From positions 21,799,167 to 21,863,166 of the forward strand of contig OX421500.1 of NCBI GenBank assembly GCA_949126835.1: a stretch of DNA of 64,000 nucleotides, written 5' to 3'. Below the pieces are notes generated by a model, which saw only the letters and a list, made by a program, of their open reading frames with translations, was not told the DNA's origin and made no database searches. The translations under genes were made by a program, and so were the position numbers. This document shows positions 26,941-38,101 of the stretch, one piece after another. The stretch comes from Anisus vortex (taxonomy: Eukaryota; Mollusca; Gastropoda; Planorbidae). The first letter of the stretch is position 1; each line of letters opens with the position of its first letter.

Positions 26941-27286
26941 AAATATCAAAATAGTGATATATCAAAGGGATATCAACATAGTAATATATCAAAAGGATAT
27001 CAACATAGTGATGTGTCAAAAGGATATCAAAATAGTGATATATCAAAAGGATATCAAAATAGTGATATTCCACTGATATATCAGAAAGGATATCAACATA
27101 GTGATATATCAAAAGGATATCAACATAGTGATATATCAAAAGGATATCAACATAGTGATGTGTCAAAAGGATATCAAAATAGTGATATATCAAAAGGATA
27201 TCAAAATAGTGATATATCAAAAGGATATCAAAATAGTGATATATCAAAAGGATATCAAAATAGTGATATATCAAAAGGATATCAAT
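26941..27286. repeat. 27-bp palindromic minisatellite
   Basis: About 13 copies of a 27-bp unit are built from GATATC and GATATATC half-palindromes separated by AAAA-type spacers. Because 27 is a multiple of three, chance ORFs of 91-115 residues run on both strands; they are not genes. Variants AACATAGT/AAAATAGT and GATGTGTC alternate along the array. Confidence 0.92.
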
Positions 27287-30200
27287 GATGCAATGGACTT
27301 ATTGTGTTTATCCTTAAAAATGGATTGTGATGATTTTGAACAGATAATCTTTGAAAATATATGCCAATTTACAATAATGTTCAGGAGTCCTTAACTCTGG
27401 CTGAAAAACAGGTTTTGTTTTTATCACTAAAAAAATAAAGGCGTTGTATCGGATTTTATCACTTTAGAAATTAAGTAAAACTATTCAATATCATAGATTA
27501 AAATAAACAATGAATTTTATGTAAAAAATTGTATATAGGCCTATATATTATTTTATTTTAATAAAATTGTTTTAGATTGAATTACCACCTTAAATCACTT
27601 GTTCTCGAGTCTCCAAACCCCTATTAACTTTAAGGATAAGGCTAATTTTTTCTGGTCATAAAATAAACTAAAATTACATTTATTTTAAAGTAAGTATGCT
27701 AAAGATATTGAATTAATACTTTTTATTTCCAGTAAATAATATTATAATATGTAATTTGACATGCAAACTGGATCTTCCATCTGTTGTCAATGTAAACAAT
27801 AGTAAATTTGATCTTTGGTGGACTAGCGAAGCTATGGAAAATATTATGAATTAAACGAATTAAGTATAAAATTAAGTAGTTTTACACACTTATAATAACA
27901 TTTAAATTGAACCAGACAGTATTTTACTTAGTTTTTGTGGAAACGAAGCTATTTTAAGCACATAAATGTACACAAATATTGTCTAGCTTACACTCATACT
28001 TCATAAGGCCTACAAAATGCAATAGCTGTGAGGCCTACTCCGACAAGTCTAATGTGGGTAATAAATGACATATTTTTATCTTTAGAATAATACAATACTA
28101 TTATTATATTTGCGCTTGAAGAATATGTCTACCATGGCATATGTTTAATAATTCATCGTTAGGGCTAAGTCATTTTTAAAACATTTATTGAATAATGGTT
28201 TGTCATGCGTAGGCCTAACAATAATAATAATAATTCTAATAAGATTATCAGATCTAGTGATCTAGCCTGAACTTAAAAGTTTATTGTAAATTCTCGATTC
28301 TTTATACGTTTATTGACGGATATTATATATATTTATTACGTTTGTGAATTTCTATGTATTGCCTAGGAATAATTATAATGACAATCAGTCATAATCAAAT
28401 AGCCTACATAAGAGTCGTCCATTAATTATGTCAACTAAACACAGAAAACTGGGTTGACAAAATTGACAGTAGTTGAAATGTGGGAGGGAATAGAGTCCAT
28501 AAAGTGACTTATATAATACATTTCATTTATAAATTTTAATGCGTTTATACTCATTCATTCATCAATAGCCTGCCATTAAAATCATAGATTATACTGCTTT
28601 GCCAACTTTGTGGCCTATATGCATATACCCTCTGTATTCTGATCTGGACCAAATAAAAACAAAATAGAATGGTTGGGGAGGGGAACATAATATAGGGTTG
28701 AATCGTATTACTTTATATGTGTATGTGGGGGGGGAGGCGGAGGGAACGTGCACGGCAAGAGGTCGAAAAGACGGTTTGTTCTGATATAAAAACAAATACA
28801 TTTTCGCTAACTACTAATAGATGAAAGTTAACATTAGGTCGATATAAGAGATATGTTTCATAATTGTTAATGTATAATTAGAATAAAAGTGTATGAGCTA
28901 AAAATGTATTATTAGCCTACTAGTAGGGTAGTGGGGCTGGCAAATAGTGACAAGTAGGAGGGACAGCGAACACAACTAGTATTAAGGGGGGTGGGCGAAG
29001 TGCAATAATGAACGAACGGGGCTAATTCTCAAATAATGCAAAATTTTCCCCTAAACTACTGAACAATTAATAAGTTATTGAAATATCAATAGTGAAACTA
29101 AAAATGTGATTCTTTAAATATTTATTTATACAAAAAACTACAGCTTAGAATATTATAATAATGCTTGTGATAGGCGTTCTTGGTTAGTGTTAAGGACCAT
29201 TATATATAGGTATTTATACTTTATACCAATGAAAAAAAATAGAGAAACCAAATCAAATCATATGTACAAGTAATATATTGAACAGTTTTAAGTTTATATT
29301 GTAGGCCTAATTATATATTTTGTTTTTAGGTATGGGATAAAACTGATTATTATTATTATTGTTACTATATATCAATAGGATAAATGGTTTTAGCCTAAAC
29401 AATAGTCAATAGTTGTTATTTTAAACCTTAAATTAACATTTGAAAACTTTCTCTTGAAAATAAAACACGTATAACTGTTACCTTAAAATGTGTAGGCCTA
29501 TCATTAAATAATGTACTAACTTGCCTTATTTAATGTTTAATGCTCGAGTCTTACACAATATAAAAACTGCTTTTGTTTGTTTTACTTTCAAGTACATGAT
29601 TGTCAATCATTGTCCGTATACCTACTTATACAGTACATTTTGTAACATTTTTTACTCTAAACGTTGTGTACTTTAAATGAACTTCAAATTGGTGTAATAT
29701 TTTTACATTTACAAAGATTCGTTAAATATTTGCGAATATTTTATAAATGGCTTAAAAACGAAAAATTTGCTGGAACACTTTGTTTCAATAAAAATAATTA
29801 AATTTTGATAATTTGAAACAGTGCCAATTTAGTAGGTCTTTATAGAGCATTGAATTCCCTTCAATTTGATATATAACATAAGCTGCTACTAAAATTAGGT
29901 AATTTTTAGTGATTTTTTAAAAATAGGTTAGATTTGCGTTTTTTGTCTCCCTTTGAAAAAAACTGTAAAAAGTATGAAAAATGATTTTTACATCGATATT
30001 TTTATATTTTTCAAATGCACCACATTCACGAAAAAAATTGGGTCTCTTCTCTACAAACTTTTGTGTTTGTAAACAAAGTAACTTAGCCATAGCCAATATA
30101 CTTTTTGAGATAATGACTTCTAAAAATAGGACTATGTGAGGTGGCTAAAGGTAACCCACTTGTAAAATTTCAAAATTTCATAACTTTCTTAAAAATTAAC

Positions 30201-30342
30201 ATACAGACATAAAATTGGTATCAAAGTTCTTAGAATCATTTTGTCTTTCTATTAAACAAAAAAAGCTCAATAGCTTGAAAAATTAAAATCAGTTTTGAGT
30301 ACCTACTACCAGACAACTCTTGACTGCTGTCCGTGGCAATGA
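27287..30342. other. AT-rich intergenic DNA, no gene seen
   Basis: No coding exon, RNA gene or mobile element could be supported. AGGCCTA motifs and a short G-run near 28730 are the only visible features. Confidence 0.5.
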
Positions 30343-30726
30343 AAGGACTTGGCGACATTGTTTGTGATAGTGGTAAAGATTACTAACTAACTGGCATACT
30401 TGATGATGGAAATAGATATTTCCTTTGTGATGGAGAAGTGCTGATGTATTGTGGTGATATTGATATCAATGAAACCAGGCTTGGCGACGGCATTCAAGTG
30501 TCACTCGATGGATGTGGTAAATTCATTAAAAAAAAGACTCAATAGCTTGATAACTCAGATGACAATGATGGTTGGCACTGTAAACATCACAGGACCAAGA
30601 CATGTTTAGTGATGTCTTTCAGAGTACTTTCAGAGAAATATGAAGGAGGGGGCAAGCTAAAATCAGAAACTTGTACTGATGGGGGCATGTTGAGATATGG
30701 CAGGGAGCAGTCTGAAAAGCAATGCA
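30343..30726 (+). pseudogene. Unrecognised Cys-rich reading frame with two in-frame stops
   Basis: From an ATG at about 30343 one frame runs for ~130 codons with only two stops (TAA after GKDY, TAG after KKKTQ). It has markedly protein-like composition: GDIVCDSG, LTGILDDGNRYFLCDGEV, VSLDGCGKFIKK, DGWHCKHH, SETCTDGGMLRYG. It finishes at a perfect GTAAGT splice donor at 30727. The composition differs from the AT-rich surroundings. I do not recognise the family. It may be a decayed exon of a secreted Cys-rich protein or a processed relic. Two stops make a functional product unlikely. Confidence 0.4.
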
Positions 30727-33060
30727 AGTAAGTCATTAGCAAACATACTAGAGGTCTATATTATGGCCTACCACTTTTTTAAAAAAAGCTTTAAATAAAA
30801 CCACCCAATTCTACAGTTTAAGTCTATATGCCAGCACAATTCCCAGTCACACTTATTTCACCTTTATCTTAATTCCTAATAAATATGCAACAAATCAACA
30901 AATATTTTTTTATTGTTAACAAATGAAAAAGGATAGTTCTTTACCGACATTTTTTTAGACGTAGGCCGAGGCTTAATTTGTCTGTGAGAGGAGGCTTTTA
31001 AAAAAAAAATCTCGTCCAATTTATGGACCATTATTTAATATTCTCAGAGAAATAATAAATATCTCAAAAGCAGATAATATAAGATAGATCTAATTGTAAT
31101 GTGTCGACAAAAACGTCAGCTTTAAGATAGGAGTCACTACTATTGTCACTACTATTTAATAGTTTTTTCAATTTCATTTGTTAGCATTTTGGCCTTTTGT
31201 TTTCCAGCAAAGGAAAAAGAGATTTGTTCATATGTAAACATAGTAATAAAAAAAGTTAGACTATTATTATATTTACAATATATTGTCGGTTTCATTTATT
31301 TTAACTCAATTTCTGATGACAAATTAAAAATAATGTATTTATCATTAAAATTTCATTTACACATTTGTAATGACTTTCATACAATTTATATTATTTTAGA
31401 TTAATTTACAATAATATCATAATCAATTAATAAAGTAACAAAATATTGGTATGAAATTAAATTTAAAATTTTTTGTAAAGCTCATTAAAAGTTGCCCAAG
31501 GGAAACAATTGAATACACTTATAAATAGGCCCTACAGATGAATTTAATGCCTTCAATTTTCAATGAACAATTGAGCAATAATAAGTTTGAATAAATTAAA
31601 TTCTGTAATCATAATTAATATATAAACTTTGGCATCAACAATTGATTATTAAAAAAATATGATAAAATAAAATACAATAGATTTAGGTTAATTGGTATTA
31701 ACCTGTTTAAGCGTTACTATTTTAAACATAAACATTAAACTATAGTTTGCTAACACAAAATTCTTATTGCAAAAAAAAAAAGGCATGTGTTAGAAGTGAG
31801 ATCTTAAAAGTAAAATATAGACTAAAATGTCAAGTGTCATTAAAATACCCAATGGTGATCGATATACAGACAAATCCATTTATATGAACAAATAAATAAT
31901 GATTTTATTGTATAAATGCACATTAACAAAATAAACAAATTTTTATTGTGTACACATTTCTACATTTCTAGTAAAAAAACTAAATAAAAAATGTAGGGCC
32001 TATGCTTTTTACAAACAATAGTTACATCTCAAGCTATTACAATGCTCAGATAAACATAAGGATAAAAACACTTATCTTATCACATATTTATTAACAACTG
32101 AACATATGTTCTTTCTTCCAGAGAGCCTGAACAAACTAAGAAAACCAGTAACTTAACATCAATTAAAACATTAATAAAATGCAAGACTAGATGCGAACAC
32201 TGATCAGAGTAGGATGCAATAATCTTCTTTATAGAAGGAACATCTGTAACATACGTGATAAGCACATACATTTAAATCGTGATCATTATCACTAGTTTTT
32301 TTTGTTTTCTTTTTAACTTAGCATTCAAATTTGGCATTGCCTGAGGGATGTGGCACTGAAGACAATTACTGTTTTATTGTAAACAAACATAACATTGATT
32401 TAAGATAATATGAAGGTTTTAAACAGCACACATAATCTATGATATGATATTAGGTTTATTAAGTCTTGAGACAAAATTATCAGGAGTGCCCTTCAAGCTG
32501 CACCCACTTATTAAAACCCTCAACTTAAAAATTTTTCAATGCTTGTTGTCAAAAGATGGCTAGATAATATGGAAACAATTTTGAAGAAAGCCAAAAGATT
32601 GTGGTTTTAATGAATCGTTAGCTGGTGTGTGGATAAATGGATATTCATAAATAAGCATAAAGTTTTAAGTTAAAAGAGAGATAGAGCTAATATGAAAAAC
32701 GATCAACTGAATGAATGAATACGTTCCCAACTAAATATTTATATTTAAAATGTAAATTAAATTAACATGTGAAATTTCACAAGGTTAAAAATATTGCAGG
32801 AGTCGTCTATCTTATCTCACCAATTTTAATTGTAACTCCATTAAAACAGATAGGATGTTTTTATAATGACGACGAAACTTAATCAAGACAGTTAAATAGA
32901 ATATTTAATTATTGATTTTGTTTGTTCTCATGTTATGTTATATTATGTAATTTTAAAAACTTTAAACTTTATTTGACATATATAATTTTAAACCACCTAC
33001 GGTACCAGCGCATTAGGTATTGAAACTTCAACATCAACTTTTTCTCTAGTTGAATAGGGG
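30727..33060. other. AT-rich intergenic DNA with repeat remnants
   Basis: No gene was seen. 31787-31890 resembles the outer block of the composite repeat family. 32220-32250 (TTTATAGAAGGAACATCTGT) resembles the 3' part of the SINE at 34533-34720. Confidence 0.5.
31787..31890 (-). repeat. Composite tRNA-like repeat, decayed partial copy
   Basis: The order of landmarks GAGATCTTAAAAGTAAAATATAG, ACCCAATGGTGATCG and the terminal ATTTATAT matches the outer ~100 bp of copy 2 (8870-8970). The tRNA-like core is not recognisable. It possibly extends left to about 31488, where GTTGCCCAAGGG resembles the hairpin block. Confidence 0.4.
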
Positions 33061-33061
33061 C

Positions 33062-33977
33062 CTACTAGTCTACTAGTTGTTAGACACCGACGGGTCGGCT
33101 AACACAGACACCGGTACCGCCGGCTTTGGTGTTTACATAGAGTACCCCGGCAACCCGAATAGAGACGAACTATGGGGGCATTGCGACGGTCTCTGCAACT
33201 ACGGCGCAGAGATCGAGGCCATCAGTCGAGCTCTGGAGTGGATTCGCCTTCGCCACGTCGAAGGCACCCTCGGCTCTACGACCGTCATTATCCTGACTGA
33301 TGCGTTGTTTGTGCTCCAGGTTACTGAGAATATGAACAACTGGCCCCCTCAGATAGAGAAAATTCTACTGGTTTCAGACGAGCTAATCCAACACTTTGGA
33401 GACCACGTACTACTGCAGTGGGTCCCAGGGCACACAGGCCTACCTGGCAATGAGAGAGCAGACCATCTTGCCAAAAAAGGTGGGCTGAGTACACCCACCT
33501 CAGAGGAGCCCGGCAGTACACCATGCTCCTCTGAGAAGGCCCGTACATTGATCCGGAGGTGGGAGACAGAAAAGTGGAACGAGAGCTGGGACAGCTCTGA
33601 CAAGGGCCGAGAAGTCTGGCGGCATTTGCCCCGCCCTAACCGCGCCGACCCATGGTGGTGCCTAAATAGGTCGGAACAAAGTATCATATCTCAATTCCGC
33701 ACTGGCCACTGCCCCATTGGGGCATACTTCGCCAGGTTCCGGCCTAACTACGACTCGCGGTGTCGCCACTGTGGGGAGGAGGAGGAGACAGTGGAGCATA
33801 TCCTGCGGGAGTGCCCCCGTCTCGTCGATCGAGGAGATGCGACGGGTGACCCACTACCCACTGATCTCTACGGAGATAGAGCCGTGCTCAAACGCACGGC
33901 TGAGTTCTTGCTCAGAGCTACAAGGGAATAATACTCCCAGCTCTCGTTTCCAATAGGAGTTCAAGTTAGTTAGTTAG
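33062..33977 (+). mobile_element. Truncated non-LTR retrotransposon insertion
   Basis: The GC-rich block begins abruptly near 33077 and ends shortly after the ORF stop. It finishes in short GTTA repeats (AGTTAGTTAGTTAG at 33964-33977) that could be the simple-repeat tail of a non-LTR element. Target duplications are not evident. Confidence 0.6.
33077..33931 (+). CDS. RNase H domain plus CCHC knuckle ORF of a non-LTR retrotransposon (5'-truncated)
   Basis: An uninterrupted 284-codon frame encodes a type I RNase H: TDGS (Asp5), AEIEAI (Glu45), LTDA (Asp75), WVPGHTG (His119) and GNERADHLAKK (Asp129). The full DEDD set plus the catalytic-loop His is present. Downstream, CRHC (229-232) with H241 and C246 forms the Cys/His knuckle found after RNase H in I/Jockey/R1-like non-LTR polyproteins. 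In those elements RNase H removes RNA from the cDNA hybrid. There is no ATG; the frame opens at TTG just after an in-frame TAG. Reverse transcriptase and endonuclease are missing, so the copy is 5'-truncated. GC content and codon use contrast sharply with the AT-rich flanks, suggesting recent insertion. It is probably not a host gene, although nothing in the retained part is broken. Confidence 0.85.
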   Translation: MLDTDGSANTDTGTAGFGVYIEYPGNPNRDELWGHCDGLCNYGAEIEAISRALEWIRLRHVEGTLGSTTVIILTDALFVLQVTENMNNWPPQIEKILLVSDELIQHFGDHVLLQWVPGHTGLPGNERADHLAKKGGLSTPTSEEPGSTPCSSEKARTLIRRWETEKWNESWDSSDKGREVWRHLPRPNRADPWWCLNRSEQSIISQFRTGHCPIGAYFARFRPNYDSRCRHCGEEEETVEHILRECPRLVDRGDATGDPLPTDLYGDRAVLKRTAEFLLRATRE

Positions 33978-34182
33978 ACTAATGAAACAGAAATATGAAT
34001 GTAGGCTTACACCGATAATTGTTTTTTTAGTTCACATTATTATGGGCCTTTACTTGTATTGATTAAACGAATTATACTCGCCTTTAGTTCATAAAACATC
34101 TGGTAAATAACGTCTGATTAAAGCACTGCACTCTCATTATTTAAGACTTTCAAATATACGCCACACTCTGTTTATCTCTGTG

Positions 34183-34310
34183 TTGAGCTCTTTGTTTAGC
34201 TCAGCGTGTTTAGCTCTGCATTTAGTTTTGTATTTAGCTCCGCTTGTTTAGCTCTGTATTTAGCTCTGTTTTGAGCCCTGTGTTTAGCTCTGTGTTTAGC
34301 TCTGTTTAAT
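34183..34310 (+). repeat. Short TTTAGCTCTG-type tandem repeats
   Basis: Roughly ten imperfect copies of an 11-14 bp unit around TTTAGCTCTG follow one another. This is a simple tandem repeat with no coding significance. Confidence 0.75.
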
Positions 34311-34454
34311 AATGCTATTATTATCTCAATTTAAAGGTCTATATAAAGTATTTCCGAACAGATTTTGCCATTTTATATTATATTCGGTTTTATATAATTT
34401 CCCGTTCAGTCCCTCTTTGGAGACGTCTATTAGTCAAGTCAACAATTTTCAGGC

Positions 34455-34520
34455 AATCCGCCCCCCCCCCCCCCATTTTTGTCAACAACTGTCCAACTTT
34501 CAGAGACCGCCCCCCCCCCC
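34455..34520. repeat. Duplicated poly-C block
   Basis: Two C-runs (about 16 and 12 bases) follow similar leaders (TTTCAGGCAATCCG and TTTCAGAGACCG), separated by TTTTTGTCAACAACTGTCC. It looks like a small tandem duplication including the homopolymer. Run lengths may be affected by sequencing error. Confidence 0.7.
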
Positions 34521-34532
34521 ATAACATTATGT

Positions 34533-34720
34533 GAAGCCGGCTGGTCCAGCGGTTAGTTCACTGGACTGTCAACCAAAAACCAACTGACAGGTCGCGGGTT
34601 ATATCCCTGCCACCTACGGATCCCTGTCGCCCAGCAGGAGTTTTGGGCCTAGTGGACGTAAAAATCTTCTATTTAGAAGGAACGTCTGTCAACTTTTAAG
34701 ACCTGTGAAACAAGTTGTGT
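34533..34720 (+). repeat. tRNA-derived SINE
   Basis: An A-box-like GGCTGGTCCAGCGGTTAG near 34538 and a B-box-like CGCGGGTTATATCCC near 34595 are followed by a non-tRNA body (CGCCCAGCAGGAGTTTTGGG, then TTTAGAAGGAACGTCTGTC). A fragment resembling the end of this body occurs at 32220-32250. It is not an intact tRNA, because an insertion separates the arms. Confidence 0.6.
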
Positions 34721-35699
34721 CCTTCCCTCCATACCATATTAAGTAACACAATGTCAAGTCAACAAAATAGGAGGGAGGTAGGGTTAGCACTGCCTGGCTT
34801 ATCTCCAGTCTTTTATTTTTAGAAATATTTGGGGGGGGGGGGGGGAGTGAGTGAGAACCGTAGGCCTATTACTAGAATCGAAAAAAGGTTTTGAAAAAAC
34901 AACAACACGATAATAACAAACTATCCCTCAATGATGCTTTACGAGGATTCTCTTTCGTTGGCTGACTTAAAATATTTTGTCTCTATAACTTTGACAAAAC
35001 CCTACAATTTGATTCAGAAAAACCATAGATGACAAGGAGAACTGTAGGCTAAACAACTAAGCATTCTTTCACAGTCTAGAACATGTTAGAAAGAGATGTT
35101 GACAACTTTTATGAGTTATTCTTAGCATACTTTTATTCCAGAAATCTCTAACATGTATAGTATAAATATAGCAGATTCGGATTATAGAAAAGAAGTTTTT
35201 ACATCAATGTAGTAGTCTATTAAGTCTTGTGTTTAAGCTTATCTATTGTAGAGATTTATTATCAGTGGCAGAGCTGTGTAACATCTTTTATGTACAAGTA
35301 AACCTAACTAGTCTACATTGTTGTTTTATTCTGTTGTAAGGATTTTCGTGACTTTATTTTCTATTCTATTTTTATGTTATATTAATAAGTTTAAGTTAGT
35401 AAATAAATTTTATTTAAATTGGTATCGTCTGAAGTGTTATTTTATTAAATAAATTATTTGTATTTTTATTAATTTAGTTAGCTATCAATAATTACTATTG
35501 TTAGTCATTTATTGCAACCTCTTTAACGAAACCATATAAGTTAAATTTAATTCCACAAGAGGTTCGTAATAACAGAAAGAAGAAAACAATTGTTTTATTT
35601 ATAATTTATTTTAAAAACATTTCAAAATAGTGCCTATTCACACATTGAAAGTCTGCAGACTATTTCTTTTACTAGTTTTCTTTTGATAATTAATATATA
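34721..35699. other. AT-rich spacer, no gene seen
   Basis: A G-run (about 14 bases near 34831-34846) and AT-rich DNA. No supported gene. Confidence 0.5.
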
Positions 35700-36410
35700 C
35701 AAGCAATAGAAGCACTCTTCAATCAAGCGAGCAGTGTAGTTAAACTCAATGGTTGTATAGGAGACTTCTTCAAGATGCCCATTGGAGTCCGGCATGGTTG
35801 CATCCTATCGGCAGTCTTGTTCAATATCTTCCTAGAAAAAAAAGTGCATACATCTCCTTTGGAGTAATTGGAGGAAGGCCCCAATGCAATTTAAGATTTG
35901 CTGATGGCATCAACCTGTAAGCCGTGAGCAACACTGAACTACAAGAGTTCACAGACATGCCTTTTTATGCTTGCAAATAGAAAAAGGGCATACGAATGGA
36001 AATCAGCTCAGAATAAGCAAACTAATGATTAACACAACAGATGCCAAAAGTACAAACATTATAATAAACCAATAACAACTAGAAGAAGTAAATAATGTCA
36101 AATATCTATGAGAAATCATATCAGCAGACGAAAGCTGTGAGTCAGAAATTCGAGCCAAGATTGGGTCAGCAAAGGCTGCAATGGCTAGACTAAACAAAAT
36201 CTGGACCAGCAAAAGCATTAGTCTTCCAATAAATCTCAGACTTTTACAGAAGCCCTGTAAAACCATTGTTCTGTATGTATTTGAGATCTGGACACTGCTA
36301 GCAGCCACTGAAAACAAGTTGCAGACATTGGAAAATAAATGCATAAGAAAAATCCTTCATATCTCCTACCTAGAACACATGACTAATGATAATATTGCCA
36401 GAGCGCATGC
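35700..36410 (+). pseudogene. Reverse transcriptase relic (RTE-like non-LTR retrotransposon)
   Basis: Conceptual translation in shifting frames gives RT landmarks in order: AIEALFNQASSVVKLNG, KMPIGVRHGCILSAVLFN (35776 onwards), GRPQCNLRFADGINL (35871-35915), EIRAKIGSAKAAMARLNKIW and SISLPINLRLLQKP (36145-36255), then WTLLAATENKLQTLENK and IRKILHISYLEH (to about 36380). The catalytic FADD is FADG followed by a stop, and at least two frameshifts are needed, so the copy is dead. The sequence resembles endonuclease/reverse transcriptase proteins of RTE-like elements; the exact clade is uncertain. Confidence 0.8.
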
Positions 36411-36715
36411 GACCTATACATATCTACATAAACCGAAAACTCTTTCGTCAATAATGTTAATATGTGCTTTCATATATGTAATATGTGGCAACTAACTTGT
36501 TGAATCTAATATATTACGCCTGGTGAAGTAAATTTTGATGTACATGTACTACTTACTACTTTAAAGTGTCTATTAAATTTTGTTGTTGTTGCGTATTTAG
36601 TAGGCTGTCGTGCTTTCGCAAAAGTGAGACACTGTGCTTTGGCATACCTAATTTAAATTATAACTACTTATCTTATATTATCTTATGTGCTATTTGCGCC
36701 CAGCACCTGCTAGTG

Positions 36716-36950
36716 GTACTCCGGGATTGGGCTATATTGAGTAAAGGTTTCTGTGGAATACTGCCTGCCCCTACAAACAAGAGCCAATCAGACACAGCAA
36801 AATACACTAGACACAATACAGTACAAAACCCTGCGTCTCATCAGTGGAAGTACGATATCAACACCCGCAGCAGCCCTCGAAATAGACTCAAACATTGAGC
36901 CACTATAACTAAGACGAGTTAAGGCAGTTTTAGAATAGACTGGAAAATGA
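36716..36950 (+). pseudogene. Second non-LTR retrotransposon relic (RT-RNase H linker)
   Basis: In one frame 36760-36945 reads NTLDTIQYKTLRLISG, STISTPAAALEIDSNIEPL, a stop, then LRRVKAVLE. This matches the conserved segment after the RT thumb in RNase H-bearing non-LTR elements (consensus VQNxALRLIxGxxxxTPxxALExxxxxxPLxxRR). It contains stops and lacks flanking domains. It may derive from the same element class as the RNase H ORF at 33077-33931; that is inference. Confidence 0.55.
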
Positions 36951-37059
36951 ACATCCAAAAAAAAATTTTATTGAGCACAACAGGACAGCTTAAAAATAAT
37001 ATACCTTATTACAAAAAATTGGGTCAGCAAAGGCTGCAATGTTTACATATTCATCTGTT

Positions 37060-37440
37060 GATTCGTAATCTTTTTTTTTTAAATTCGGACCTTCTCTTTC
37101 TCAAATACTGACTCTATTCCATGTAACTTCTTATGCTACTTCATTAACATCAATCAGAACTCTATTGAACTCTAAATCACTTCTAGCTGTAACCAAAACA
37201 TCTTCGTTGTTTTTTTCAGGTGACTAACTGCTCTCTGGAGACTCAAGTCATTTTCTTGCAGTATCTTACTAGACATCTAGTTATGTTTACTTGAAACGAA
37301 ATGTTGTGCCCTGTGACAAGTGCAGCAATAAACTCGAAGTCTGAGATCGTTTTAAGTGTCCCAAGTGCTTCTACCTTCGCAATACTGCCACTAGATCCAT
37401 TTAGTGTCTTCAGAAAACATGAGATAACTGGTACCACAGA
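37060..37440 (-). pseudogene. hAT transposase relic (ZMYM1/DUF4371-like)
   Basis: The minus-strand frame from 37437 encodes CFLKTLNGSSGSIAKVEALG and DFEFIAALVTGHNISFQVN. It resembles the segment before the RNase H-like insertion in ZMYM1-type hAT transposases (typically DFEFLxxLVxWxDILxxIN). Further minus-strand matches (EFNRV, EVTWNRVS-like) continue to about 37060, but with stops and frame changes. A hAT-type terminus lies upstream at 37821, on the correct side for this orientation. The copy is non-functional. Confidence 0.55.
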
Positions 37441-37734
37441 GGTGTTAGTGCATCAATTCGAGTGGACAATCTTGTGCCACTTAAGGGATTTAATGTACTC
37501 GTTTTCGTAATTAACAGTCTGAAAATGTACAAAAAAAAAACAACTGCACTGCCAAATCACACAATTCAGCGCCCTCACGACTTACGATTCACGAACTGAC
37601 TAGAAGGTTACGGTCACGTCACTTCACTATGATATTCCGCCGCCGCATCGCATCCAGAAATTCCTCTGTCTATGCCAGCAGCACTCAGGAGCACTAAACT
37701 TTTATATAGTTTATATTTTTCAATTCCCAAATAA

Positions 37735-37821
37735 AAAAAAAAAATCCTCAATTTTGAGCCCCCTCAAAATTTTGCGCCCTAGGCGGCCGCCTAGTTCGCC
37801 TTTACGGATGAGCTGGCCCTG
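37735..37821 (-). mobile_element. Terminal region of a hAT-like transposon
   Basis: Read on the minus strand, the end begins CAGGGCCAGCTC at 37821 and continues into GGCGAACTAGGCGGCCGCC and GGGCGCAAAATTTTGAGG, a GC-rich sub-terminal block common to many animal hAT copies. The matching other end was not located, so the full extent of the element is unknown. Confidence 0.55.
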
Positions 37822-38101
37822 ATACAGAACAACTAAAGACGACATGCCTAAATTAATGTATTTGTCTGGCATTGACTGCAAAAATATTTTATATGCAACA
37901 GATGCCTCATATATTCAAAAGACTACTGTGTCCTACGCTTATTCGTGGATTTTGTCTGGTCCTGCACTGTAATTAGTGTTTTGTATGATGCCGAGTTACC
38001 GATTTTCCTGGTTTGTTCAAGCAGCCCATTACATGGCCGGATTATTTTGTAAATTACAACTACAAAATGGAGAACATGCTCGAGTTTTTTTTAGTTTTTT
38101 T
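37822..38101 (-). other. Probable 3' UTR region of the tyrosine-motif receptor gene
   Basis: These 280 bases lie between the stop codon of the minus-strand gene and the hAT terminus. No obvious polyadenylation signal was found, so the transcript end is not placed. Confidence 0.3.

Noticed and set aside
15691..27286. CRISPR-like array
   Set aside because: The units are contiguous tandem repeats without unique spacers, no cas genes are present, and the genome is animal.
33321..33687. Minus-strand frames of 75 and 112 codons
   Set aside because: They are antisense shadows of the RNase H ORF, whose catalytic residues fix the coding strand.
36003..36344. 113-codon minus-strand frame with hydrophobic segments
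   Set aside because: It is the antisense shadow of the reverse transcriptase relic on the plus strand.
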